Both the position numbers and the translations under genes were made by a program. Under the pieces are notes generated by a model. The model was given only the letters and a program-made list of their open reading frames with translations. It searched no databases and was not told the DNA's origin. Shown piece by piece: positions 11,756-22,500 of a stretch of 64,000 nt of DNA; the stretch's first letter is position 1; each line of letters starts with the position of its first letter. Source of the stretch: Combretum micranthum (taxonomy: Eukaryota > Streptophyta > Magnoliopsida > Myrtales > Combretaceae); NCBI GenBank assembly GCA_024138025.1, contig JAMXBD010003369.1:59901-123900 (forward strand). The letters are read 5' to 3'.

Positions 11756-14030
11756 TCCATGCTTTGACAAAGGGAGAGAGTGTTTTGTTTTGTATTGTAT
11801 TTTTGTTAAATAAATGTAATATTAAGTAAGGTAGATGTGAAATAAAGTTATGGGAAAGGTAAAAAGTAAATGTTATAGGTTATGGTATTTGTAAGACTAG
11901 GTGTAAGAAAAAGTAGAGATAAAAATAATAGTGTAGAATAGTAGTGAATAGTGTAATGTAAAGTAGATATGACTAAAAACACCGATAGTAAGAAAATACA
12001 CATAAAATTGTGATATCTGTTATTTTTACTTACCAGAAAAATTAGAAAACTGATATTTTTGAAATCCTCATATTTTTACGAGTCTAACGGTATATTCAGA
12101 ATATTTTTACTATTCTGAGCCCCAAGACACGTTTTTCAAGAACTGTGTCCGATCGGGTTCAAAACGATTCGTGTTTTTACTAGTCTAATCTTTTTAGGCT
12201 TCTTTAGGTAAGTACGCACTATTCTACATACTAAACTTTTACTTACTTTCTTCGATTGCTTATTTGGGATTGCCGGACTTAAGTTATTACGTCTAACTAT
12301 GGTTTTGTTGACTTTAGAGTTCCGGTTGACTTCTAGATTAGGGTTTTAAGCTAAACCGATTCCAAAAATTTGGGGGTTTACAATACCGAGACCTATGCTC
12401 ATCCGGCTGCTGCTTAGCAATGCTGAATGCTTGCTCAACTGCCATAGTTGAAGCAAGAGCAACCAATACTTGTTTAGCGATTCGAGATAATATTGAAAAC
12501 GTCTCCTGGTGACGTTTCCAGCAATCTAGGATGTCAAAGTTGTATGCATCCATCATGTCACTAAACTCGAATGCCGTGTTCAAGTACTTGTCAATCCCCT
12601 TCTATTGATGTATTGAACATGGTGTTTCCTTGACTAAAAAAGTTCTTGAAGAGCAAGTGGTAGAGATTGTATTGGAATTGAGGGTCAATAAAATCAGGGG
12701 AATCACCTTTGACATTATCATATAGATCTCTACAATAATGGGAAATACAATCTTGTGCCTTGGCTGGAGCACATATTATAACTAGACAGAGAATGAACAA
12801 TCCAAATAGCATCTTCTCTTCAAAGTATACCTTTAAGTTGCCAAATGGCTTTTCAGTGAATATGTTATTGTTGATTATAAGAACAGTACGAACAAAGAAA
12901 ATATAACAGTATTATAAATCTATTTGGTACAAGCATAGATGGTTTATTTTTCGTTTATAACTATATTTTATCAGTATTTGTATCTAAAATTTATGATATC
13001 CTCATTTTATTTTTGTATTTGTTGCTTGTCAAATAATTAAATAGAGGTCAAACCATAATTTAAAAAAAAAAAAAAACACGACGAAACAAATAGCAAGATG
13101 AAAGAGTTATATCAATTTATTTTTCCAGATCTTGAGGATTTTTTTTTTGCCTAATGTTATATCAATTATATCAATCCAACATGGTACATGATATTCTATC
13201 TTTAAGATTTTTCGAACCCATAAATACATTGGCCATTGACGTGACTTGATAATTGTCATCTATGTTCTGTCCAGATCTTTGAGGATTTTTTTTTTTAATT
13301 TCTATAGGAGCTGGGTTGGAACCGTCTGTTTCGGGTCTAGAATAGCGGTTCTCGACTCGGTAGAACTATCGGTTTGTTGCAGACGAACTGCTAGGACCCG
13401 ACGGTTCTGGCGGGTCCTTCGGCGATTCATAACCATCCCGACGGGGTGGTTCCCGGGTACGGAACCATCGAGGACGGTTCTAGGCGGTTCGGATTCAGAA
13501 CCGCCCATGCCGACTTCTACCCTTATATCATGCCATACTTCTTTTTGTTCATTCAAACTTCAATTGCAAAAATGGAAACAGATTTTCTCTTTTCTAGTTC
13601 ATTCATTTTCAAGGAATGATAAGCATGAGTTAATGTAATTCCTCAAGTTTCCTACTAATTTCTTTCTCCAAGGCATGATGAAATCTTGATGTAAACATGA
13701 TAAGATCTAACACAACTATATTTAGTCGTATTTCTTACTGTCTTCAATTCTTTAATTACGAATCCATTTCCCATAGAGACACAGCATGAGCACAAGTAAA
13801 TATAGTGGATTGTGCTTTTCTTTGGTCTTTAGTTCTTCAAAGTTGATTAATACCCAACTTGAGCATGGGTAAAACATGGTCAATTCCATTTGATTGTGCT
13901 TTCGTTGATTCTTTGTCATTTCCTTCACTTTGATTTTAAATTTGATATAACTTGATTAATTTTTAGAAAATTTACTCTAAAAATATACATAATTTACACT
14001 ATTAATATATATACCAAAACACATATATCA

Positions 14031-14045
14031 AATTCCCCTACACTT
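14031..14045 (-). other. Polypurine tract of Athila A
   Basis: In element sense the bases just before the 3' LTR read AAGTGTAGGGGAATT, then the LTR start TGATATATG. This is the expected site for priming plus-strand DNA. Confidence 0.65.
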
Positions 14046-15781
14046 AAGTAATTGCTTGTCCTCAAGCAATTTATAAAACTTAAAAATGACCAAAAATTTT
14101 CTATTAATCACCTAATATCACCTAAGAAAATTAATTTTTGATTATATTATTAAAATTCTATACACAACAAAAATTATATTTTAAATAACTTACATACTTT
14201 ATATTATTCAACAATTTATTCCACTTTCAATTAACTCATATAATTGAAATTTTTTGAATTTTCCTACTCAACCTTATATGTACATTACCTTAAAGATACT
14301 AATATACTAAAGTTTACAAATGAATCATAGTAAATCAAAATTAAGTCATCATTTAAAACTAGAATCTCAAAGAAAAAATCAAATACTAAACATACCAAAT
14401 AGAACGAGATTCAACCATATCTTGTACATTTGCTAAAGTGTATATATCTTCCTCATTAATTCTTAAGATAACACAATCAAAACTGAAAGCATATCTCATC
14501 CATATAACACCTGAATTTTCTTTTTGCTTTATTCTCAATCTTTTTCTTTTTTTTTTGTTTAAGTATAATTAATAGAGGAGAACAATTAATCGCTCATTTG
14601 ATTGACCAACGCCCACTTCATATCAATCAATTATAATTTAGCTCAAATCCATTGGCAGAGGAGTCAAACTCTCACTCTTCTTAGGGACTAAGGCCTACTT
14701 ATACCAATCAACTTTTATTTTATTTTATTTTATTTTTATTTATTCTTTAGAGGGACAGGCTTTTGCCCTCTTCTTTTCCTCTTCCTTTGGACGGGTTTTT
14801 GCTCGCATCTTTTTGGCTTTTTGAGATTAATTTAAAGAAAAATCGCCAAGAAAAATTTTCATTTGAACTTCCAGTCAAAGTCATGAAATCCAAAGAACTT
14901 CATAAGATTAATTCATACAAAAGAATAGACTTAAAAATACAGTTGTTGAACTTTCTAATTCAGTAATCATGATCAAATTCTAACTTTAAAATTAAAGTTC
15001 AAATAATGAAAAATTATAGATTCATTTATATTTCTTAAGTTAACTCTAGCATGGTATAATTAATACAAAAGATAGGGAATAAAGTTTTCAAAGATTATCA
15101 AATTATAGAAGTCAAAATCTAGTAAACAATCAATTATAATAAATAATTGTATTAGACACGAAACTTTTAATTTTATTATTTTATTTATAACTTATTTATA
15201 CTTTTCCAAAGATAAATTTTACAAAATTGATCAAACTTTTTACTATATTAAAGTGATATAACCTATTAGTTCCATAGTGATATAGTCAATCAATAGCTTT
15301 TACAAAATTTGAAAACTTAGGATATGCTAAAGCTTAAGCAATATGTAAGAATTTGAATTCTAAATTCACATAAATTATATATCCCTCCCCCACACTTAAT
15401 CAAGACATTTTCCTCAATATCTTAAGCTAAGCATAAAGAAAGACACAAAAACAAAAATAATTAACAAGTGAAGAATGGAAAAAAAAAAAAAAAAGAACTT
15501 CTCTGATAAAAGACCAGTTGAAATAGTATTGAAAAAAAAAAAAAGAATCTTCGTCATGGTATTCTCAAGTTGTTAAACTATCAGCTGACAACCGATCTAA
15601 AAAAGGACAAAAAAATGCAAACTATCAAAAAGAAAAGAAACAAAAGAAAAGTTAGTCAAAAGTTAAAAATAAAAATATAAAGTTAGCATAAAATTAGTTA
15701 CAAATATTGAGTCTTTCATATAAATAAGAATGGATAAAACAAAGTTTTAAATAAAGTTAAGAAAAACAATCCACCCATCAC
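14046..15781 (-). other. 3' noncoding region of Athila A
   Basis: No ORF with protein character was found between the env-like gene and the polypurine tract. A block at about 14740-14830 (ctttagagggacaggc, then gacgggtttttgctcgc) is shared with Athila B at about 51215-51290. The rest is AT-rich with A runs. Confidence 0.55.
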
Positions 15782-17940
15782 TCATCCAGTCTCATCATCA
15801 CTTTCGAATTCGTCCCTACAATCATCTTCAATATCTCTTTGTAAATCCTCGAATACTCTATCGATTGCATCATAAAGTTGATTCCTATATTGACCACTTG
15901 GACTAGTAGCTTCAGTAGGTGGATCATATTGATTAAGGAAATTAGCTTACTTAGTTGTCGCACTTAGGGGAAGTCGGTAATCCACCATATTAGGATAAGA
16001 AGGCATATCAATATTATTATGCATTCCCAAGGCATTGAAATAAGCTATATTGTAATCCTTCAGCATTTGGAAATAGATGTACAGAGGTACACCACTAGGA
16101 GCTGATGGATCAAATATTGCTTGATTCACATTAGGTACCTGCTCGTAGGGGTAGGCAAAAAAAACCATCTGAATCAAACTAATCCATAACTGAACTAAAC
16201 CAAATCGAAAATATGGTTTTTTTTTTTTTTTTTAGCAATTTGGTTTAAAAATTTTTCAAAACAAATCTATAAATTTATGATTTGGTTTGAAGGTAAATCA
16301 AACGAGTCTGTAAAACCAAATCAAACCACTTTAGAAATATATAATAATATTTTACTTGTAAGTTGTAATTATAATTTTTTTTTTATGATGATTGATTAAA
16401 GGTTATATATGTTCATACGATTTCATTTTATATTTATTATTTGATGAATATTTATTAAAATCAACTTTTATTTTCACATTTGTTTTTTAGATCATGATAT
16501 ATATTCTTTTTGTTGATGACAAATTATTTTTTTAATATTTTTTGACTTTATAAAATATGAAATTTATTTATTTAGTTTTAAACTCTTATTATGTATTAAT
16601 TATTTAATGTATTTTGTCAGTGGATCATTTAAGTCGTTGATAGCTTTTGTTGATGGATGATTTTTTATTTTGGCTAAATTTATTACTAGATTATTGACTT
16701 CATGGTTCTATTAAAAATTATAAATTATGACTTACTATATATTAGTTAATGAATATATTTTGTTGGTGGATAATTGATTCTATAGAAGACTATAGATTAG
16801 AAGTAATATGAATTCATAAACTATTTTGTTGTGGCTTGTAATATAAACTTTGTAAAGTGATATAAATATTTAAATATCTACAACAATGTAAAAAAAAAAA
16901 ATAGAACAAAGAAAAATTTTTAGTTATAATTTAATTTAACCTGTAATCCAAACAAAACCAAAATGTTATTTAATGATTTAAAAAATTTCTAATCCGAACT
17001 AAACCGTTTGGGATGGAATAAAAATCAAACTGAATCGTGCCTACCTCTACCTACTCTATGCTTCCCTGAGGTGTTCCCTAATCCTCATTTATCAATTTCC
17101 AATTATTAAAGGCATTGGCTTTAATAGGAAAAGTGGCGACTACTTCATCACCAGGTTGTGGATCAGGAAATAGTTTCAGATTCTTGATCAAAGGTGTAAT
17201 GAAAGCTATAAACGAAATTGTTCCGCATCTTCTATCTTTAGCTTGACATATGATATAGAAAGCTAATTGCACTCTTATATTAAGTGGAAACCTTCTGATC
17301 ATATCTTGTGTATTCACCACCTTAGTGCTTTGTCCTCTTCCTATTAGAGAATGAGATAAGACCTAATGAACTATTCAGATTCCTTTAGAATTGAATCGAC
17401 ATTCAAGCACAATATGGCTTGGAATCCTTAGACCATTCTCTCCACAAAATTACATTCTCTACTCCATGAGGCAAATGACGACGTAACTGCTTGAATTCAT
17501 CTGTATCTATTTCCTCTTCATCATGCAATCCGTAAGCTGCACAAAAAGTAGCCATTAAAATCTTTTGAGATTTTTCAAACACAGTGAACTCGAGATGATT
17601 ATTTAAAACATGGTAATCAAAGGGCTGGTCCAATTTCAAAGTTGACATCAACTCTAAAGTAAGCATCCTATATATAGGCTCTTGAATAGCAAACAATCTT
17701 TCCCATGGACCTAAAGATAAAAGATTCCTAACTTTTTGAGTCATTCCTTATTTTTTAATTAAAGCCTAATCGATATACATGTTTGAAAGAATTGGCTTCT
17801 TGGCCAATTCAATTAACTTTTTCCTTTGATGTTCATTTAAGTGAGGTGGAGGTTGCATTGGCATGGAACTTGAACTTGAAGAACCATCAGATCTTGGTTG
17901 TTTAGCCTTTGTTTTAGCAACATGTTTTTATCACCACCTA
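15782..17940 (-). pseudogene. Athila ORF1/env-like gene of element A, broken
   Basis: The minus-strand reading starts near 17940 with a basic, Ser-rich head (VAKTKAKQPRSDGSSSSS) and continues with KPILSNMYID. It then has the family core LLSLGPWERLFAIQEPIYR followed by LTLELMSTLKL at 17403-17744. A second conserved stretch at 17078-17320 contains VQLAFYIICQAKD and FITPLIKNL. The gene ends in an acidic tail near 15782. This fits the Athila ORF1 / plant transposon protein family found between pol and the 3' LTR; its function is unknown. It has in-frame stops and a hAT MITE inserted at 16146-17049. Athila B carries a relative at 52336-53872. Confidence 0.7.
16146..17049. mobile_element. Nonautonomous hAT-type element M2 inside the env-like gene of A
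   Basis: The inverted ends are taggggtaggca (left) and tagaggtaggca (right, reversed). The flanks cctgctcg (16138-16145) and cctactct (17050-17057) match at 6 of 8 bases, fitting an old 8-bp hAT duplication. The arms contain aaccaaa/tttggtt words and the 0.9-kb interior is AT-rich with no ORF of note. The reading frame of the env-like gene resumes on the other side. Confidence 0.72.
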
Positions 17941-18765
17941 TATTTAAAAAATACTCTAATTAGAGTAGCACAATTCTAAACAAAAGCTCTATAGAGTAAT
18001 ATGTATGTTAAATAATAACATTTAAGCACTAAACTAACTCAATAGTAACATACACATATTCTAACTTCTAAAACAAAGAAAACATGATGAAGTATAATAT
18101 ACCATTGAAACCTCATATTTTTCTAGTGATAAAGAAATAGGGTTCATGTTCTAAACTTCACAACTAAAGCGCGATGGGTATGAAAGCTATTTTCAGTCAA
18201 AGATTTAGGAGTTTCACTTCACACATAGTAGCTTCAGGGTCTAAAGATTAAATAAGATAACAACTCTAATCACTTTTTAAAACTCTAAAGATTCAATTTG
18301 GGCAAACATAAGAAAAATCATACATTGCTTCATTATCATCTTTCAAACTTCACATACTTATTGTTTCAAACTCAACGAAGCAATGTATAACATAGAAATC
18401 GAAAAGCACCAAATTTTTTGAAACCCTAAATCAGATGCATGAATGATCGATAGTCAACAAGAATTACCCATGAACAATAAGTTAATGTAAAGATACGGTG
18501 AAGATCAAACCCACTTTGTAATGCTAGTGATGATTTTATGGATGATTCGAGCAAAATGAGTGACAGAGTGTTTTTGTGTTTTTAAGAGTGTTTTATGAAA
18601 TAAAAAAGAAGAAAGGAAAACATGACAAAATAAAAGAGTCGTTTTCTTGGAACCAGCTTTTATATCATTAGAAACACAGGGTGTGCATGGCAATTTACAT
18701 TACACCATGCTTCTCTAAGCATAAAAATACCAAATCCACCTCTTCAATGCATGGCCAAAGAACGG
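17941..18765 (-). other. Internal noncoding part of Athila A, left of G1
   Basis: No protein-like ORF was found. Near 18655-18720 the words gtgcatggcaatttacattacaccatgcttctc in shortened form resemble the CACGA/TCGTG repeat units seen at 32366-32790 on the other side of the G1 insertion, so the array probably once ran on into this part. Confidence 0.45.
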
Positions 18766-21700
18766 TGTCATGCCCCAAAGGGTATCCCAAATGCGATAGT
18801 CTGCCACACCCGATATTTAAACTCAAGTATGACTACTTTAGTCATCCCATGAGTTTAGACACCAGGTGTAAGGCTTACTTTCACATGTAGGGAACCTTGC
18901 TTTGAATCCAAATAGCTTATGATGACATACATAAGCAATAATAATATAAATCATAATAGTTATATTCAAATTTAGTCTATTACCAAGATCTAAGGGGCAT
19001 ACCCCCGTAAAAAATAATAAGAGTCTTTAAAGTCCACAAAATATCTCTTTGCAACACGTGAATAACTAAGGAGATTCAATTAGAAGTCTATGCCTAAGAT
19101 CTAGATCTCAAATTCACCCAAAAGCTCCTTAATTTCCCAAAAAGGTATACCTGAGAAAAGTGGCCTCTTGGGGATAGCTATAAATAATCGTACTGCAACA
19201 AAAAATTGTGAGCGTATAAGCTTGCGAGCTTAGTGAGTTTTACTTCCAAATTAAATACACAATCAACAATAGGGAAAGCAAGTTATATTAAATAATCATA
19301 TGAAATGCACAAGCACGTGAGCATACAATATATAAGACTTTCCGGAAGTCCTATGTTGAATGGATTTATGCCTCCATTCGGGTTTAGGTGTTTCAAGCCC
19401 ATACGAGTATAGATTTCAATTTTACTCTCGTTTATTTAGTGGTTGTTTCAGGTGGCCATCCACTTGTTAATTATGTAGTTGATTCAAGTGCCTACTCCAC
19501 TTCCATTTCAATTTAGGCGACTCCGTGCTGATAACTGAGTTTTCAGGCCTACCATTGCTTAGCATTATGTTTTTTTTCCTACAAAGGTATAACAACGAAT
19601 GTAATGTGACTCAATATATGTTATGCATGGACAATTTAGTTAGATGGTCATGACACATTATTTAAGTGAATTATAAGCGATCATAGAGATTTCAGACACT
19701 TCAATTCTATACTAAATCATAGAAATATTTATAACAATTCCCATTTTGATATTCTTATCACCAATTCAATCAAGTAGAATTCACATGCACATTCTAATTT
19801 TATCTTGTCCTAATTCTAATGCCACTATCATTACAAGAAAAATCATAAGCATGTAATTTAAAGAAAGTGAACTCACTTTATCATGGCACGAAATTTCTCT
19901 TAATCATAATAATCCTCGGGAAGGTCTAGTCTGTCTCCCAAGTCTCCTAAAAAAAGAAATACCTCCAATGATTATTTCTATGAATTTTAAATGAACTTAT
20001 AAGTTCTATTGTAATAAGTTCATCAAAGTTCCTATGAAGAAATTCCAACTTAAAATGGTTATAACTTGATCATTTTAATTTGGAATTTTGCAATTAAGCT
20101 ATCTATTTCTATCTACTTTAAAATATTTATCCATTTATGATGTTATTCCTGAGTTTTAAAAACTTTTATGTCCTGTAAGGCTCGGATCAGATCTGATTGG
20201 TAGCTTAAAACTGCATTTCCAAAATCGTTTTGTGAAAATTGTATTGTTCCTACCAAGAATATTATATGTGCATGTAATCTCAAGAAGTTATTATCATGAA
20301 TGACATATATGAGCTATCTATATGTATATTCTTGATGATATTTGATTAAAAAGAATCTTTAGATAACTTTCACTTCGCAAAAATTTCAAGAACACTTGAT
20401 TGAGAACAACTAGCTTTATTCCTTTGAAAATCAACCTTATTTTTACAAGATAAAGCCTTGATGACCTGTATGTCTAATACCCTCATTATCTTAATAGAAT
20501 TCTTCATTCAGGAGTTGGAAAATAGATGTTTAAATATGGGTTTTGCCTAGTTACGAATTTCACAAAATTTTAAGGAATTAGAATATTGTTTGATTTATGT
20601 TTTGAAACTTTTCCTTGTTTTAGGATAATACTTTGATAAAATCCACTTATCTTTGTCAAAATTAAGTCTTTATTACATCTATTTCGTAAGGATTCTATTT
20701 TTCTATTAAAATCCTCATTTTGATAATTGGAAATAGGTGTTTAAGTGGAGGTCATTTCCGAATCCGAATTTTATAGTTTGTGTTTGAGATTGTTTCTTGT
20801 ATAAAACTCATTTAATCTTTCTAAAATCAAGTCCTAACCAAACCTACTCCTTAAGGAATCTATTTCTTTAATAAAACTCTTGTCTTGGGGTTAGAAAATA
20901 GATGTTTACATATTGACCTTTCCTTATTACGAATTTTAAGTTTTTGTTGGGGTTGATATATGGTGCTAACATAACTTCCATAAACTTTTCTTATTTTGAA
21001 AATATCTATTAGTAGATCTAAGCTTTACTTCCCAAAACCATTCCTTTATGATACCTATTCCTTAAGCCATTCATATTTAATGTAAAATACTCATTTTGGA
21101 GTTGGAAAATAGGTTTTTAAAATAGGGTTCTTTTTAAATGCGAATTTCGAAAAATTATTTTTGTTGAAACTAAAATAGATCTTGAACTTTTTAACATATT
21201 CTCATTACTATCATGCTACTACAAGTCTTTTATGTACATAAGACAAAAATTTATGGCATTTATGTACTCAAAACAAATAGATCTAGCATATCATGCAAGT
21301 CATGAATGCAAATGCAACATGAACATTATGTAGATGAGGTTAATAAAAGAATATAGGCATAAAATATCAATAATAATAACATATAATAATAATATAGCAA
21401 AATAATAACAAAACAACTTAAATATAGAGATCCACAACATTATGATGGTAAGAATATCATACTTAAGTATTTACATCCTAGCATAAAACTTATGAGGATT
21501 TTAGTAAACCACACATTTATGATATTGCCATTACATTTTATTGTGGTAGGGTTTACATCTATTACCTATTAAATGTGTGGAGTAAGAAAAACTTGAAGAA
21601 AGAAGTGTATGTGTGGTGGTTTGGGGGTGGGGGGGGGGTGGTGATGGCGGAGGGTCACGCTAAAGAGAGGAAAAGAAAGGAGAGAAAACCATTTTTCAAA

Positions 21701-22471
21701 AATTTGATTTTTAGGAAGAGAAAAAAAAAGTGTAAATGTAAGGCTTACAGATGTTTATATAGAAAAAAAAAATTAGGGTTTGTGTAGTTAATAAATTGAA
21801 GAAAATAAAACAATTAGTGAGAGGACGGGGGGGGGGAAGGGACCGGTTTTAGGGGGTTTTGGGGGAGAGAAAGACAGGTTTGATTATTTTGTGTAATAAA
21901 ATTCAAATTTAATAAGTAATTTAAGAAATAAAATGTATTAGAAAAGTAAATTTGTAAGGAAAATTATGTAAGATTATAAGAATAGATTGTAAGGATGTAA
22001 GAATAGGGTATGGTTGGTTGTACTTGTGAATGGTGTCATTAGAAATAAAAAAGTAGATTAGACAATTAAATTATCGATAGCAAAGAAAATACAAGTAAAA
22101 TCACAATATTAAATATTTTTAGTTATGAAAAATTTATAATTGATATAATTGGAAATCTTATGAAATTATGAGTCTAATGATACTAATAGTGTATTCTTGG
22201 TATCCCGAGCCCCGACACATGCTTTTCAAAGTCTGTATTCGATCGGGTTCGAAATAAGCCAAAACCTTACCAATATGATATTTTTAAGCATCCTAATATT
22301 ATTACAAACCAATCTACACTCTACTCATATTTCAACATCTCGGTTTAAGAACACGGGATTGCCAGATCTAAACTACTAGGGTTTCCTAAGGATTTAATGA
22401 CCTAGGGTTTCCGGTTGACTTCTCGGTTTAGGGTTTAAGCTTGATATTATCCTAAAAATTAGGGTTTTACA
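18766..22471 (-). repeat. 3' LTR of G1 (3706 bp)
   Basis: It starts tgtcatgcccc and ends agggttttaca, giving TG...CA ends in both senses. It aligns end to end with 28608-32306. It carries a TATA box at 21754-21761 and G-rich tracts near 21621-21639 and 21827-21836. Confidence 0.93.
21754..21761 (-). promoter_or_regulatory. TATA box, G1 3' LTR
   Basis: The minus strand reads TTCTATATAAACAT about 710 bp into the LTR in element sense; the same box occurs at 31584-31591 in the other LTR. Confidence 0.6.
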
Positions 22472-22488
22472 ATCTACCCCTCTTAAAG
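22472..22488 (-). other. Polypurine tract of G1
   Basis: In element sense CTTTAAGAGGGGTAGAT directly precedes the LTR start TGTAAAACCC. Confidence 0.75.
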
Positions 22489-22500
22489 AAAGTTTTTTCC

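Larger units (their letters stand above)
8877..12382 (-). mobile_element. Solo LTR S2 of a chromovirus related to G1 and G2
   Basis: The segment begins tgtcacgccccaaggg and ends gggggtttaca, the same termini as the G1 and G2 LTRs. It is flanked by a perfect 5-bp duplication atacc (8872-8876 and 12383-12387). The order of landmarks follows G1/G2: the 'ggat..a.gccc.tcattcgggg' block, 'ggccataacttggtcattttaactcgga', a G tract, and a cacg.ttttc block near the end. No PBS or coding region is present, so it arose by LTR-LTR recombination. It splits the hAT transposase gene. Confidence 0.92.
8701..12812 (-). pseudogene. hAT transposase C-terminal fragment, split by solo LTR S2
   Basis: On the minus strand the part at 12388-12583 encodes a hAT C-terminal dimerisation domain: FDILDCWKRH, then LSRIAKQVL, then ASTMAVEQAFSIA, close to the family pattern F.iL.WWk....P.LS..A...L...aSt...E..FS. 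Upstream at 12591-12812 lies a weaker piece with DLYDNVKGD. The gene continues beyond the S2 insertion at 8701-8876 with LACNHNWTRAE, matching the usual 'l.CL.dWlra' ending, followed by an acidic tail (SSEEDEYF). The BED zinc finger and the catalytic DDE region are absent, so no active enzyme can be made. Confidence 0.8.
8204..13519. mobile_element. hAT DNA transposon with broken transposase, inside the left LTR of A
   Basis: The inverted ends are tagaggtcggcatgg (left) and tagaagtcggcatgg (right, reversed), flanked by the 8-bp duplication cccttaca (8196-8203) / cccttata (13520-13527). Subterminal regions (8204-8355 and 13306-13519) carry many ggttc/gaacc words, as hAT ends often do. Without the nested solo LTR the element is only about 1.8 kb and keeps just the C-terminal part of a transposase gene, so it is an internally deleted, nonautonomous copy. 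The right LTR of A gives the empty site. Confidence 0.87.
2821..14030 (-). repeat. 3' LTR of Athila A, in three pieces
   Basis: The pieces are 2821-3616, 7724-8203 and 13520-14030. They align in order with the intact-looking copy 33928-35827: 'ttctaatccttc..ttcaatcaatatata', 'gaaggaatacaccttagaagaacaatc' in shortened form, and 'gtagaa..cat...tatcatg.c.tacttctt' all recur in sequence. The gaps are filled by S1 and the hAT element, each bounded by its own target duplication. Rejoined, the LTR would be about 1.77 kb against about 1.9 kb for the right copy. Confidence 0.8.

Noticed and set aside
11525..11770. Pro-rich ORF on the minus strand
   Set aside because: The Pro run is the 30-G tract of solo LTR S2.
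12591..12812. Signal-peptide-like start (MLFGLFILCLVIICAPAKA) as a small secreted protein
   Set aside because: It lies inside the hAT element on the transposase strand and merges into the transposase remnant. The hydrophobic head is most likely chance.
13246..13638. 130-residue plus-strand ORF and opposing 84-residue ORF
   Set aside because: Both cross the GC-rich subterminal region and right end of the hAT element; there is no protein motif.
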